Below, one piece after another: positions 33,678 through 42,074 of a stretch of 64,000 nt of DNA. The notes under the pieces were generated by a model. It searched no databases. It saw nothing but the letters and a program-made list of their open reading frames with translations, and was not told the origin of the DNA. Every line of letters begins with the position of its first letter. The first letter of the stretch is position 1. Made by a program: the position numbers and the translations under genes. The stretch covers positions 186,001 through 250,000 of the forward strand of contig NZ_BMND01000002.1 in NCBI RefSeq assembly GCF_014646275.1, in the 5' to 3' direction. Source of the stretch: Streptomyces kronopolitis. GTDB taxonomy: Bacteria; Actinomycetota; Actinomycetes; Streptomycetales; Streptomycetaceae.

Positions 33678-34377
33678 CGCGGCCTCCGCGGGCAGCAGTG
33701 GCGCGCGCCGTCCCGGCGGCCTTCTTCCGGGTGCCGGTGCCGGCCTTTCGCGCGCCGGAGGCGGCTGTCTTGGCCGACGTGCCCGGCTTGGTCGTCTTGG
33801 CGGACTTGGCCCGCTGGGACGCCTTGGCCGCCGAGGTCTTCGCCGACGTCTTGTTCGCGGATGTCTTGCCCGCGGAGGACTTGTTCGCGGCGGGCTTGCC
33901 CGACCTCGCGGACGAGCCGGCCGTCCTCTTGCCCGAGGACGCCGACCGCTTGTCCTCGGCGTCTTCGGTGTCTTCGGTGTCTTCGGCGTCATCGTCATCC
34001 GGCAGCTCGTCGTCGGAGTCCCGGTGTGCTGCGCTCTTCGGCTCGTCCGACGGCTCCTCGCCGCGGCCGGAGTCGCCGCCCGCGTCGCTGAGTGCCAGGG
34101 TCCGCTCGTGCAGGGAGTCGGTGAGAGTGGACATGCGCTGGGTGAGCGCGGAGGTGGCCGCGGACTTCGTGGCGTCCACGAGTTCACCGCGTATCTGGTC
34201 GTTGAGGGGGCCGAGCACCGGTGAATTGGCCACCAGCTTGCCCAGTTGCCGCGGGTCCAGGTTCAGCCGCTTGCCGGCGAGGTACATCCCCAGGCCGATG
34301 GCCAGTTTGGCCTTCTTCGTGCGTCCCAGGACGTAGCCCCCGACGAGGGCCACTCCTATCTTGGCGTTGGTCATCAT
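33670..34377 (-). CDS. gvpY: GvpY-like protein with lysine-rich tail
   Basis: A 235-residue protein. The N-terminal part has hydrophobic NAKIGVALVGGYVLGRTKKAKLAIGLGMYLAG and the segment PRQLGKLVANSPVLGPLNDQIRGELVDATKSAA. An acidic linker follows (DSDDELPDDDDAEDTEDTED). The last about 100 residues are Lys/Ala/Ser/Thr-rich and histone H1-like (KTSANKTSAKTSAAKASQR). Placement between gvpG and gvpZ gives the GvpY name. It could bind DNA or the acidic tail of GvpZ; this is inference. Confidence 0.78.
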   Translation of the reverse strand: MMTNAKIGVALVGGYVLGRTKKAKLAIGLGMYLAGKRLNLDPRQLGKLVANSPVLGPLNDQIRGELVDATKSAATSALTQRMSTLTDSLHERTLALSDAGGDSGRGEEPSDEPKSAAHRDSDDELPDDDDAEDTEDTEDAEDKRSASSGKRTAGSSARSGKPAANKSSAGKTSANKTSAKTSAAKASQRAKSAKTTKPGTSAKTAASGARKAGTGTRKKAAGTARATAARGGRDD

Positions 34378-34404
34378 CTCTCGTACACCTCGTTCTCCTT
34401 GGGC

Positions 34405-34662
34405 TCAGGAGGGGTTGCGTAGCCGCTGCTGGTTGGCCTCCAGCCATTCCAGGCGGTCCAGAAGGTCGTCCTCACGCCGGTCGAACTCCTCGGGCGTGAT
34501 GCTTTCGTCGAGCAACTGCTGTTCCAGCCGCCTCAGTTCCTGTCGGACGGGCTCCGGGTCGTAGTACTCGCGCTCCGCGGTCAGCAGCACCTGGTCGAGT
34601 ACCCAGACGGTGCCCCGCACCGGGGCCAGCGGAAAGGTCAGGATGTTCGTGATGAGGCCCAT
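34405..34662 (-). CDS. gvpG: gas vesicle protein G
   Basis: An 85-residue GvpG. GLITNILTFPLAPVRGTVWVLDQVLLTAEREYYDP at the start, then a charged helical part ELRRLEQQLLDESITPEEFDRREDDLLDRLEWLE, match the family exactly in length and order. It is an accessory assembly protein thought to work with GvpF and GvpL. It lies 50 bases downstream of gvpF. Confidence 0.92.
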   Translation of the reverse strand: MGLITNILTFPLAPVRGTVWVLDQVLLTAEREYYDPEPVRQELRRLEQQLLDESITPEEFDRREDDLLDRLEWLEANQQRLRNPS

Positions 34663-34712
34663 GGCGTGTCTCCGCTCGGCGTGCGGCGGGGTCAGATCGG
34701 CGTGCGGCCGGG

Positions 34713-35432
34713 TCAGACGAAGCTGTAGGGCGGCAGCGGGCCGTTCAGGTGGAACGTGTAGGCCTCGCCGCGCTGTTCGGCCTCCTGGTGGACGGCCTCG
34801 GAGAACGCTCCGGCCTTCTCGCGCTTCACCAGGAACGACACGTTCAGGAAGTGCGTCTTGGTCGGCTCGGCGAGTGCGGTGCGTTCCGCCGCCGGCGTGA
34901 GGCGGTCCACCAGTTCGGTGCCCATGCGGTCCTGCCGGGCCTGGACCTGCTGGGAGACCAGTTCGCCGAGCGCCAGCCGGTCGTCGTGCGCGGCGGGATT
35001 GTCCCGGGTGCGCTCGTTGAGCCGCCGGATGTCGGCGGACTCCGCCATGACCTCCCGCAGCAGGTCGTCCTCGTCGCGAGCGACCTTGAGGTTGTACTCC
35101 AGGCAGCCGTCGATCTCCTTGAGGCGCTCGGCATAGGCGTCCCGCTGCTCCTCCAGGACGGATGCGACCTGGGCGTCATCGGGCCCCACCAGGCCGAACC
35201 GCATCGGCAGCGCGGGTCCGTCGGCAAGCAGGCGCTCCTGCACGTTCTGGTGGGCGAGCAGGTCCCTGCGCTTGGCCCGCAGATCCGCCGGCGCATCGCT
35301 GACCACCGCGCTGAGCTGCTTCGTCCGGACGGTGCGCAGCTCGGCCGCGGGGTCCCCGACCCCGGTGATGCCGTCCAGGCGGAGCGGATGGCCGGCGTCC
35401 GTGATGGCGTAGACGTAGGTCGGCATGCTCAC
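34713..35432 (-). CDS. gvpF: gas vesicle protein F (GvpL/F family)
   Basis: A 239-residue Gvp[22 protein letters not shown] at the N-terminus, [29 protein letters not shown], and the C-terminal [22 protein letters not shown] with [12 protein letters not shown] are family landmarks. It shares the YVYAI and PYSF ends with GvpL. It binds GvpA during assembly and can sit on the gas-facing side. The GTG at 35432 overlaps the gvpA stop; an ATG at 35426 is possible. Confidence 0.93.
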   Translation of the reverse strand: MSMPTYVYAITDAGHPLRLDGITGVGDPAAELRTVRTKQLSAVVSDAPADLRAKRRDLLAHQNVQERLLADGPALPMRFGLVGPDDAQVASVLEEQRDAYAERLKEIDGCLEYNLKVARDEDDLLREVMAESADIRRLNERTRDNPAAHDDRLALGELVSQQVQARQDRMGTELVDRLTPAAERTALAEPTKTHFLNVSFLVKREKAGAFSEAVHQEAEQRGEAYTFHLNGPLPPYSFV

Positions 35433-35875
35433 TCCTCCCGGCGGTGCGCGGTCCGCCGCTTGCTGGACGCGGAGGACTTGCGCGCGGGGCGCTCCTCTTC
35501 CTCCGGCTCGGATTCCTGACCCTTCTGGAAGGAGTCGCTGAAGGCCTCGATGGCGCCGGTCAGCGCGCCTTTCGACTTGCCCTTGGCGCCGCCCTCGGTC
35601 ACTTCACCGACGAGATCGGTGAGCTGGCTGGGCGCCTTGCGGCCCGATTCCAGATCCAGTCGGTTGCACGCCTCGGCGAAACGCAGATAGGTGTCCACGC
35701 TCGCGACGACGACGCGTACATCGATCTTGAGTATCTCGATACCGACGAGGGACACGCGAACGAAGGCGTCGATGACGAGCCCCCGGTCGAGTATCAGCTC
35801 AAGAACGTCGTAGAGATTTCCGGAGCCACCGCCACTGCTGCTGTTCGGTGCGTTTGATTGCTGTACTACAGACAC
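35429..35875 (-). CDS. gvpA: gas vesicle structural protein A with long C-terminal extension
   Basis: A 148-residue GvpA-type shell protein. The core [55 protein letters not shown] is the classic alpha-beta-beta-alpha unit that polymerises into ribs. Canonical GvpA is about 70 residues; here about 75 more residues follow, with a charged end [22 protein letters not shown]. The start is GTG 35875 with GGAAGGGAAGAT upstream. Such extensions are usual in Streptomyces. The heptad repeats at 35946-35980 lie just upstream. Confidence 0.92.
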   Translation of the reverse strand: MSVVQQSNAPNSSSGGGSGNLYDVLELILDRGLVIDAFVRVSLVGIEILKIDVRVVVASVDTYLRFAEACNRLDLESGRKAPSQLTDLVGEVTEGGAKGKSKGALTGAIEAFSDSFQKGQESEPEEEERPARKSSASSKRRTAHRREE

Positions 35876-35945
35876 GTTTGATCTTCCCTTCCAGTGTGCT
35901 GGAGTGGGTTGTGAAACGTTCGCTGTTCTCGGGAGCTCTTTTTCC

Positions 35946-35980
35946 TTGCCGGTTGCCGGTTGCCGGTTGCCGGTTGCCGG
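35946..35980. repeat. five tandem copies of TTGCCGG
   Basis: Five perfect 7-base units, followed on the same side by related units (ATTCCGG, TTGCCGG, ATACCGG, TTACCGG) up to about 36028. They lie between the gvpO stop and the gvpA start, where they would be in the untranslated spacer. Slippage can change the copy number. Confidence 0.85.
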
Positions 35981-36020
35981 ATTCCGGTTTCCTTCCTTGC
36001 CGGATACCGGCCGAGACCGG

Positions 36021-36317
36021 TTACCGGTCGATCTGGCCCCTGGCATATCGGCGGGTCCGCTCGTATCCCATGAGTTCACCCTGGTGATCGAGGCGTACCC
36101 GGTAGGAAGCCATGACGCTTGAGGTGTCGGGGATCCGGGGGATCTCCACTATTTCCACGTCAGCCGACCAACCGTCGTCGGTCCCTCGGAGCGCGGATAC
36201 CGAGCCGGGCTCGCATTGGAGCATCTGGGCGAGTTGCGCAGCTGCGTGGCGCATCGCTGCGGGGGCGCCGATACGTTTCGGGCCACTCGTTCCTTCCGTG
36301 CTCTGCGTTGTCGCCAT
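36021..36317 (-). CDS. gvpO: gas vesicle protein O
   Basis: A 98-residue GvpO. The family core is [71 protein letters not shown], matching typical GvpO length and order. It is the first gene of the cluster and in Halobacterium it affects gvp expression. ATG at 36317. Directly upstream lies a 20-bp direct repeat (36331-36371). Confidence 0.92.
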   Translation of the reverse strand: MATTQSTEGTSGPKRIGAPAAMRHAAAQLAQMLQCEPGSVSALRGTDDGWSADVEIVEIPRIPDTSSVMASYRVRLDHQGELMGYERTRRYARGQIDR

Positions 36318-36330
36318 GATCCCGTCCGTT

Positions 36331-36371
36331 GTACGTCGTGTGGTCTCGTTCGTACGCCGTGTGGTTTCGTT
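36331..36371. repeat. 20-bp direct repeat upstream of gvpO
   Basis: GTACGTCGTGTGGTCTCGTT (36331-36350) and GTACGCCGTGTGGTTTCGTT (36352-36371), 18 of 20 identical, on a 21-base period (two helical turns). Located 14 bases before the gvpO start. A candidate site for a regulator of the gvp cluster. Confidence 0.65.
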
Positions 36372-36626
36372 GAAGACCCAAGTGCGATGGGCCGTTTCGG
36401 CGGTAGAACACCGCCTGCCCCTCGGTGTCGAACGTATGCGTGGCGCTGGCTCCGCCGTCTTCCGTCCGCCGGAAAACCCCGGCCTCTTGTCCGCCGGGCC
36501 CGGCTCGTCACTGGCGTCCCGAGAACATCATCGGGTCACAGTGAATGATCACCAGGACCAAGGTAATTGACGCTGAATCAGCTTCCGTCAGGTATCGGCG
36601 GTCAGCTTCCAAGGTTTCAAAGTGGA

Positions 36627-37013
36627 ATGAGCGGCGAGACGAATGGCATGAGTGACGAACGAAAGAAGTCCGACGGTCCCTCCGGCACGGTGCAGCGCAA
36701 GACCAAAGAGGCTGCCTCGGCAGGGACGAAGTCAGCCGGAAATGCAGGTCGGGTCGCCACGAAGGAGGCGGCGGCGGCCGGTGAGCGTGCCAGGTCGAGC
36801 GTCGAAAGCGGCCGGCAGGCGGCAGTCGCCGCGACCGAGCACGTCGCTGGCGCGGCCGTCACCACCTGGAAGGTCGTCAAGAAGCGGAAGGCCATTGCCG
36901 CGAGTGTCGGGGCCGGGCTGATCGGCGCCGTCGGCGCTGCTTTCGCCGCCGGTCGTGCCACCGCGAAGCCGCGTACCGGCCCCCTGACGCGACTTGTCCA
37001 CGGCCGCATCTGA
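36627..37013 (+). CDS. Ala/Lys-rich small protein divergent from gvp cluster
   Basis: A 128-residue protein from the ATG at 36627 (an ATG at 36648 is an alternative). The N-terminal two thirds are amphipathic and rich in Ala, Lys, Glu and Ser (KTKEAASAGTKSAGNAGRVA). A glycine-zipper-like hydrophobic stretch (AIAASVGAGLIGAVGAAFAAGRATA) near the end could insert in a membrane. Low-complexity, apolipoprotein-like. I do not recognise a family. It shares the divergent promoter region with gvpO, so it may be co-regulated with gas vesicles. Confidence 0.6.
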   Translation: MSGETNGMSDERKKSDGPSGTVQRKTKEAASAGTKSAGNAGRVATKEAAAAGERARSSVESGRQAAVAATEHVAGAAVTTWKVVKKRKAIAASVGAGLIGAVGAAFAAGRATAKPRTGPLTRLVHGRI

Positions 37014-37146
37014 GCCGGCCTCTTCCCTCACGAACCCCCTCCCGCAAGAAAACTGAGAATTTCCCGTAGCCCTGTCCGGCGTTTTCCACTGGAGGACGAA
37101 CTCTCACTGCGGGAGTCGAAGTCCCCCGATTCGGAGGTTGACTCTC

Positions 37147-37317
37147 ATGGTCCCCCTGCTCCTCGTCCTGCTTCTCGCCCTGCTGCTCTTCGGTGCCGGA
37201 TTCGCCTTGAAGGCCCTGTGGATCGTCGCCGTCGTCGTGCTGGCGTTCTGGCTGCTCGGTTTCCTGATGCGGTCGACGGGTGCCGGCGGCAGTCGCGGTC
37301 GCTGGTATCGCTGGTGA
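37147..37317 (+). CDS. DUF5670-like (lmo0937 type) small hydrophobic protein
   Basis: A 56-residue protein: two hydrophobic helices (MVPLLLVLLLALLLFGAGF and ALWIVAVVVLAFWLLGFLM) and a short tail GGSRGRWYRW. ALWIVAVVVLAFWLLGF is the hallmark of the lmo0937/DUF5670 stress-associated membrane peptides. ATG at 37147, stop at 37315-37317, strong hairpin at 37334-37383. It lies 130 bases downstream of the preceding plus-strand gene. Confidence 0.75.
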   Translation: MVPLLLVLLLALLLFGAGFALKALWIVAVVVLAFWLLGFLMRSTGAGGSRGRWYRW

Positions 37318-37333
37318 TGTCGCTGCCCCGTAT

Positions 37334-37383
37334 CAACAGCTCAGGCCCCCCGCAGAGATTGCTGCGGGGGGCCTGAGCTGTTG
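37334..37383. terminator. 22-bp perfect inverted repeat terminator
   Basis: Arms 37334-37355 and 37362-37383, loop AGATTG, 17 bases after the DUF5670-like stop. One of the longest perfect hairpins in the window. Confidence 0.85.
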
Positions 37384-37740
37384 GCAGGCGGTGGCGCGGG
37401 CGAGTCGCGGCGGGGCGTCGGAGGACAGGCCTCGGGCTGACCGGACCTCGGCGGGTGCAGCGCGGTGCCACTGTGGAGATTCTGTGAAATTCGGTCAACT
37501 CCGCTGAGAGTGGTGGGGCTTGAGGGGCCTGCGCGGCATGGGCGGACTGGTGCCTCTGAGGGCGGTGAGCAGGCAGGTCTTCCGAGGGGCTGCACCGTGC
37601 GCGGTGTGTGGAGAAGTGGCGCGGAGGCAGGGCATGCCTTGTCCGGAAATTTCTCCGTGATCTGGCCATGTCACAAGTTGCCCTGGAGGATCGCCCGACC
37701 CTGCCGGTTCCGGCGGGATCACGAGCGAAGGAGCTCACCC
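37384..37740 (+). other. upstream region of the secreted-protein gene
   Basis: About 360 bases without a supported gene. Composition is less biased than coding DNA. It should hold the promoter of the gene at 37741; I could not fix a -10/-35 pair with confidence. Confidence 0.4.
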
Positions 37741-38292
37741 ATGGCACGCTTCAGACGCATCTCCCGGGCGGCCAAAATCGCGGCGGTCGCCGGGATGACG
37801 GCCGCCTGCCTCACGGTTCTGCCCGGCACCTCGGCGGTCGCCGCGGCCCGGAGCTCTTCCGGTGCGGTGCTGATCGCCAACGGATTGTGGTCCGACCGCA
37901 TCCTGTGTGCCAGCCCCAACGACGACTCCGTCTGGCTCCAGAGCATCACCTTCGGGAACCCGTACTGCCAGTGGATCCAGATCGGCGACAACGGGCACTT
38001 CACGCTCTTCAACCTCGCCAAGAACAAGGTCATGGCCTACGAGGGAGGGAACGAAGGCCCGCTGGTCATGGAGGGCCTGTCCTTCCCCACGCGGGTCCAG
38101 CAGCAGTTCTCCTTCGGCGGCCGCGAGAGCTGGGGCGCGAGCGCGCTCCAGTCCTCACTCGACATCGGACAGAACGTCGACGCCAAGAACTCGTACAACG
38201 ACGACCCGAGAACCACGGAGCCCGTGCACACCCGCGGCTGGCGGCACGGCCATCAGATGGAACTGACGTGGAACACGGTGTCCGTCTCCTGA
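37741..38292 (+). CDS. secreted protein, possible beta-trefoil/lectin-like
   Basis: A 183-residue exported protein. The signal peptide is MARFRRISRAAKIAAVAGMT with a hydrophobic core and a cleavage site near SAVAA at about residues 31-35. The mature part has repeated Trp/Gln/Gly patterns: SGAVLIANGLWSDRILCA, PYCQWIQIGDNGHFTLFNLAKNKVMAYEGG and ELTWNTVSV. The run W-I-x-G-x-N-G-x-FTLFN...MAYEGG recalls ricin-type or similar trefoil folds, but I do not recognise a named family. Two cysteines could pair. Followed by a 16-bp hairpin. Confidence 0.75.
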   Translation: MARFRRISRAAKIAAVAGMTAACLTVLPGTSAVAAARSSSGAVLIANGLWSDRILCASPNDDSVWLQSITFGNPYCQWIQIGDNGHFTLFNLAKNKVMAYEGGNEGPLVMEGLSFPTRVQQQFSFGGRESWGASALQSSLDIGQNVDAKNSYNDDPRTTEPVHTRGWRHGHQMELTWNTVSVS

Positions 38293-38310
38293 GAGTGACC
38301 AAGGGGGGCG

Positions 38311-38348
38311 CTGTGGTGGCTCGCAGAGGCAACTGCGAGCCACCACAG
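38311..38348. terminator. 16-bp perfect hairpin between secreted protein and VOC genes
   Basis: CTGTGGTGGCTCGCAG, loop AGGCAA, and its complement (38333-38348). It separates the convergent genes ending at 38292 and 38361 and may work both ways. Confidence 0.85.
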
Positions 38349-38360
38349 GGCGTTCCTGGC

Positions 38361-38834
38361 TCACTGATCTCCGGCACCCTGCACGGGCGGGCCGCTCGGG
38401 TCCGCGAAGACGCCCTCCAGCATCCCGGTGGCCTGGCCCACCTCGATCAGATAGCCGTCCGGGTCGCGGAGGTAGCAGCGGATCTCGGCCTTGCGGTCGA
38501 TCGGCTCGGTCAGGAACTCCGCGCCCTTGGCTACGGCCTGTTCGTAGAACGACGCGATATCGGCCACGCGCACGTTGAGGAAGGACGACACCGGGTCGCC
38601 GGGTTCGTGGGCGGTGAGGGTGATATCGGGTTTGTCGGGGGTGGGTCCGCCGCCGGGGTTCATGATGATCCAGCCGTTGGCGATCTTCACGATGCAGGGG
38701 TTCTCGGCCAGCACCACTTCACCGCCGAAGACCTCCGCGTAGAAGCGGCGGGACACGGCGACGTCCCGTACGGACAGGAAATGGGTCAGCACCAGGCCCT
38801 GAGTGGGCGTCGGCCAGTCGTCGCGAGGAGTCAT
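38361..38834 (-). CDS. VOC (glyoxalase/bleomycin resistance-like) protein
   Basis: A 157-residue VOC-superfamily protein. LTHFLSVRDVAVSRRFYAEVFGGEVV is the first beta-alpha-beta unit, IANGWIIMNPGG and FLNVRVADIASFYEQAVAKGAEFLTEPIDR the second, and CYLRDPDGYLIEVGQA the usual C-terminal metal-site strand with a glutamate. Reaction unknown; relatives are isomerases, dioxygenases or resistance proteins. ATG at 38834, upstream of the DUF5996 gene's transcript end. Confidence 0.85.
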   Translation of the reverse strand: MTPRDDWPTPTQGLVLTHFLSVRDVAVSRRFYAEVFGGEVVLAENPCIVKIANGWIIMNPGGGPTPDKPDITLTAHEPGDPVSSFLNVRVADIASFYEQAVAKGAEFLTEPIDRKAEIRCYLRDPDGYLIEVGQATGMLEGVFADPSGPPVQGAGDQ

Positions 38835-38900
38835 CGGGCCGTTCCCTTCGGTTGAGGGGCCAGGGGCCGGGCATGTCCCGGCCCCTGGCCGTGCCGCCGC

Positions 38901-39848
38901 CTAGTGGACGGGGTTCCAGCGTTCCGGATCGACCTCCAGCGACGCGCGGTCCCAACCGGCGCGGTCGGCGGCGGCCGCATAGGTGCTGTGCAGGAAGCGG
39001 GTGAGCGTCCGATCGGGGTCGTCGGCGGTGCGTACCGCCTCGTACGGCAGCAGGAACTGACCGTTCTGCGCGCTGTAGAACGCCTCGGCGGGGACGACCG
39101 GACTCTCGGCGAAGCCTTCCGGTTCGGGGTAGGCGTAGGCGTAGAAGGCGCCCTCCTCCCCGCCGCCGGGCCAGAATCCGCAACTGCTCAGCTCGCGTGA
39201 GTAGCCCTCCACCATGACCCAGTCGCCGCAGTTCGGTGCGCCTCCGGGGTGCCGCGGGGCGCCGCGTCCGGAGAAGCGGGTGCAGGCCAGGTCCATGGCC
39301 CCCCAGAAGAAGTGGACCGGGCTGACCTTTCCGGCGAACTCCGTACGGAAGTGCCCCAACACCCGGTTCGCCTGAAGGAGTTGGCGCCAGAAGAGCTGCG
39401 CGGCGTGCGGGTCGTAGGTGTGGTGCCGGTAGTCCTCCGCGAACGGGATCGCCGGCTCGACCTCGTTGGGATGCCCCTGGATCGTGGTGGGGACGTCCAG
39501 CTCCTCCAGGGCCCGCAGGACACGGGCGTGGAAGTCGGTCACCGGCATGGATTCCAGCGCGATGCGGCGGGTGCCGCCGTCACTGGTGCGCAGGTGCAGC
39601 ACATGGTCGAGGAAGTCGAATTCGATGTCGAAGGCGCCGGTGCCGTGCGGGATGGCGGAGGTGGTCAGGCCCCGCGGGCTGACATAGAGCGTCACCTGCC
39701 ACCAGTGGTTGATCAGCGGCGCGTGCGCCAGCCGTACCTTGCCGACGATCTGTGTCCACATGTGCAGCGTGTCGCGGGTGTCGGTCCAGTCGGCGACCCG
39801 CAACCGCGGCCACGCCGCCTTGGTCCGGGCGGTGTGCGTTGTCCCCAT
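38901..39848 (-). CDS. DUF5996 family protein
   Basis: A 315-residue protein. WPRLRVADWTDTRDTLHMWTQIVGKVRLAHAPLINHWWQVTLYVSPRGLTTSAIP at the start and FFWGAMDLACTRFSGRGAPRHPGG, then FWPGGGEEGAFYAYAYPEP, are hallmarks of DUF5996. Several His, Trp and Asp residues cluster as in an enzyme active site, but no activity is known. ATG at 39848 gives the conserved start. It runs in the same direction as the VOC gene 66 bases downstream. Confidence 0.85.
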   Translation of the reverse strand: MGTTHTARTKAAWPRLRVADWTDTRDTLHMWTQIVGKVRLAHAPLINHWWQVTLYVSPRGLTTSAIPHGTGAFDIEFDFLDHVLHLRTSDGGTRRIALESMPVTDFHARVLRALEELDVPTTIQGHPNEVEPAIPFAEDYRHHTYDPHAAQLFWRQLLQANRVLGHFRTEFAGKVSPVHFFWGAMDLACTRFSGRGAPRHPGGAPNCGDWVMVEGYSRELSSCGFWPGGGEEGAFYAYAYPEPEGFAESPVVPAEAFYSAQNGQFLLPYEAVRTADDPDRTLTRFLHSTYAAAADRAGWDRASLEVDPERWNPVH

Positions 39849-40331
39849 GGTTCCTCCGCTCCGTGGCGTCGGACGCTGTGCGGGCCGGACGTCGTTCCGC
39901 GGGCCGGACGCCGTTCCATGGCCCGGACGTCGCTCCGGTACGCCGCCAGGTCCGGCCGGGCGGATCGGGCGGTGGGAGACCGGTGTGCAGGAGCCTGCCG
40001 GACCTGCGCGGTGTGCCACCGCCCCGCGGCCGCGCCCGTCCGTCGGCGGCGGCCGCTGCCTCCGTCCGCTCTCCACCTTGCCCAGGGCCCGTGGCCTCCG
40101 GCAACTCGGCGCCGGCGAGGCAGCCCGGGTGCCGTTACCGGTCAGGCAGCCCGCCGGGCACCCGTTAGTCGGCCCCGCCTGGTCGGGGCGGCAGGCGTAC
40201 GGGCCCGCCCGTCGGCCGGGGCCGGTGCCGGGCGGGCCCGCAGTGCTGAGCTTCGTTTCATGGCGTGAGGGTGCTCCGGGCTGTGCGCCGTCCTTGCGCG
40301 CTGCCGGGGACGGCACACCCCGGGATGGGGG
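39849..40331. other. gap upstream of the DUF5996 gene
   Basis: About 480 bases without a supported gene. It includes an imperfect repeat of GCCGGACG-T/C-CGTTCC around 39890-39935. Long minus-strand reading frames here have no domain. Confidence 0.4.
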
Positions 40332-41009
40332 TCAGGCGGCCGCGCCGGGGGCGACGGTCGTGACGCTGAACTCCTCGCCGCAGACCCGCAGTCCGGAGGC
40401 GCGTGCGGTCATCGACTCCTTCGAGCCGGGCGGGTACGCCTGGACCAGGGCGCCGGCCGGCCAGCAGCCGGAGCCCTTCGTCCCCTCGCTGACCGTGTGC
40501 AGCACCGCATGGGCGCTGCGGCCGGGGGCGAGCGTGACGGCCGCGCCCGCCGAGCCCTCCCGGGTGGCGGGCTTGCCGACCGACTGCCCGTCCTTGGCCA
40601 GCAGGGAGACTCCGGGGAAGCCGCGCAGCGTGCAGGACTGCTTGCCGCTGTTGGTGAAGGTCAGCGCGTAGTGGATGTTGCCCGCGCCCGGGTCGGGCCG
40701 CCCCAGCGTCATGCGCATCGAGGCCGCGGTGCAGCGGTGCGGCGAGTTGTCGGTGGAGGCGGCGCTCCGGGCGGCAGTGGGCTGCCGGGAGGTGCCGGCC
40801 GAACCGCCGGAGTCCTGCCCTCCGGTGCCGCCCGCGTCGGCACCGGACGCCGTGCCCGACGAGTTGCCGTCCGACGCGGCGGACGAGGGGCTCTGCGCAC
40901 TGTCGGGCTTGCCGTCCTGGCAGGCGGTGAGCCCGGCCGCGGCCGTCACGGCGAGCAGTGCGGCGGCGAGGGTGCGGGCGTGGCGGAGGGGGGAGGGCTG
41001 GGGGGTCAT
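40332..41009 (-). CDS. DUF4232 lipoprotein
   Basis: A 225-residue secreted lipoprotein. The signal peptide ends with lipobox GLTAC (Cys at residue 30). A Ser/Gly-rich linker follows to about residue 85. The DUF4232 domain starts PHRCTAASMRMTLGRPDPGAGNIHYALTFTNSGKQSCTLRGFPGVSLL and has paired cysteines; it ends VCGEEFSVTTVAP. Role in the cell envelope unknown; common in Streptomyces. Confidence 0.85.
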   Translation of the reverse strand: MTPQPSPLRHARTLAAALLAVTAAAGLTACQDGKPDSAQSPSSAASDGNSSGTASGADAGGTGGQDSGGSAGTSRQPTAARSAASTDNSPHRCTAASMRMTLGRPDPGAGNIHYALTFTNSGKQSCTLRGFPGVSLLAKDGQSVGKPATREGSAGAAVTLAPGRSAHAVLHTVSEGTKGSGCWPAGALVQAYPPGSKESMTARASGLRVCGEEFSVTTVAPGAAA

Positions 41010-41190
41010 GGTGCTCCTGATCCGATCGAGCGTGGTGACTGGGCTGCGGTGCGCTCGGGTGCCTGCTCTTGGGGTCTTGGGGCAGCAGGCGCCGCAACAC
41101 CCCTGACGCCGGGGGCGGTCAGGTGGGGCCGGGGTTGCGGCGAGCGGGATCGACTCTGCCCGCTGTCACTGTCGGTCGACTAACGGAGCA

Positions 41191-41787
41191 CTAACGTCCG
41201 GTTGTCGCTCGCGCCCCGGGAGCGCCCGCCCGGAGCCCGTCCATGACCAGGTCCAGGAGGCGGCCGGCGCGGGACTGCCAGTCGCTGTGCGGGTCGATCT
41301 GCCACAGGCCGGCGATGGCGAGGACGAAGTCGTCGGGGGTCACGCCGGGGCGGATGGCGCCGGCCTCCTCGTTGGCCCGCAGGAGCAGGGCGACGGCCGA
41401 GGTCACCGGGCCGTGGCCGAGGCCGGCCAGGCTGCCGTGTGCGCTGGTGGCCTTGCGCATGGCGTCGGCCAGGCCCGCCTTGGCCATGGCGTACTGGGCC
41501 AGCCGGTCCATCCACTCCCGCAGGGCCTCGTCGGGTGCGCGGGTTTCGAGGAGCTGGGAGGCGGTGTCCGCGACCTGCTGCACCTCGTAGCGGTAGACCT
41601 CCAGGACGAGTGACTCGCGGTTGGGGAAGTTCCGGTAGAACGTGCCCTGCCCGACGCCCGCCTTCTTCGCGATCGCGCTCAGCGGGGCGTCCGCCGTGTG
41701 CGTCAGCTCCGCCAGTGCCACTTCGAGGATGCGCTCGCGATTCCGTTGCGCGTCCGAGCGCAGGGGCGCTTCCTTCGGCTGCTGCAC
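41191..41787 (-). CDS. TetR family transcriptional regulator
   Basis: A 198-residue regulator. The N-terminal TetR helix-turn-helix reads RILEVALAELTHTADAPLSAIAKKAGVGQGTFYRNFPNRESLVLEVY. The C-terminal ligand domain (TSAHGSLAGLGHGPVTSAV) fits the SbtR-like group. It is divergent from the yagTSR-type operon, and two copies of its probable operator lie between them, so it likely represses the molybdenum hydroxylase operon and itself. Inducer unknown. Confidence 0.85.
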   Translation of the reverse strand: MQQPKEAPLRSDAQRNRERILEVALAELTHTADAPLSAIAKKAGVGQGTFYRNFPNRESLVLEVYRYEVQQVADTASQLLETRAPDEALREWMDRLAQYAMAKAGLADAMRKATSAHGSLAGLGHGPVTSAVALLLRANEEAGAIRPGVTPDDFVLAIAGLWQIDPHSDWQSRAGRLLDLVMDGLRAGAPGARATTGR

Positions 41788-41831
41788 TCGTCCTCCTTTC
41801 GGGAATCACGCGAAATGCGGTCTTGCTAACC

Positions 41832-41872
41832 GGACAACTGTCCGGTAGCTTCGTTGGAGTGGACAGTTGTCC
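41832..41872. promoter_or_regulatory. twin operator GGACA-NN-TGTCC
   Basis: Perfect 5-base arms in GGACAACTGTCC (41832-41843) and GGACAGTTGTCC (41861-41872), 29 bases apart (about three helical turns). They lie 45-85 bases upstream of the TetR gene and upstream of the oxidoreductase operon. Size and spacing fit binding of two TetR dimers. Confidence 0.65.
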
Positions 41873-42074
41873 GCTTAGGTCCACCATAGCGGCAGATTCC
41901 AAGCGGTAGATACAGCCGGAACGGGGGAACTGGCGATGCCTTGGTCAGCCCTTCTCACATCGTGCTCCTCGTGCTCCTGGTCCCGGGCGACCACGAGCCG
42001 TCGCCGCCCGCAGGGAGCCCGTCGCCGCCCGATGACGCCCGCCGCGCTGACCCACGCGAAAGAAGGCTGAAGAG

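Noticed and set aside
35946..35980. Tandem repeats as a possible CRISPR array
   Set aside because: Units are 7 bases without spacers and no cas genes are near.
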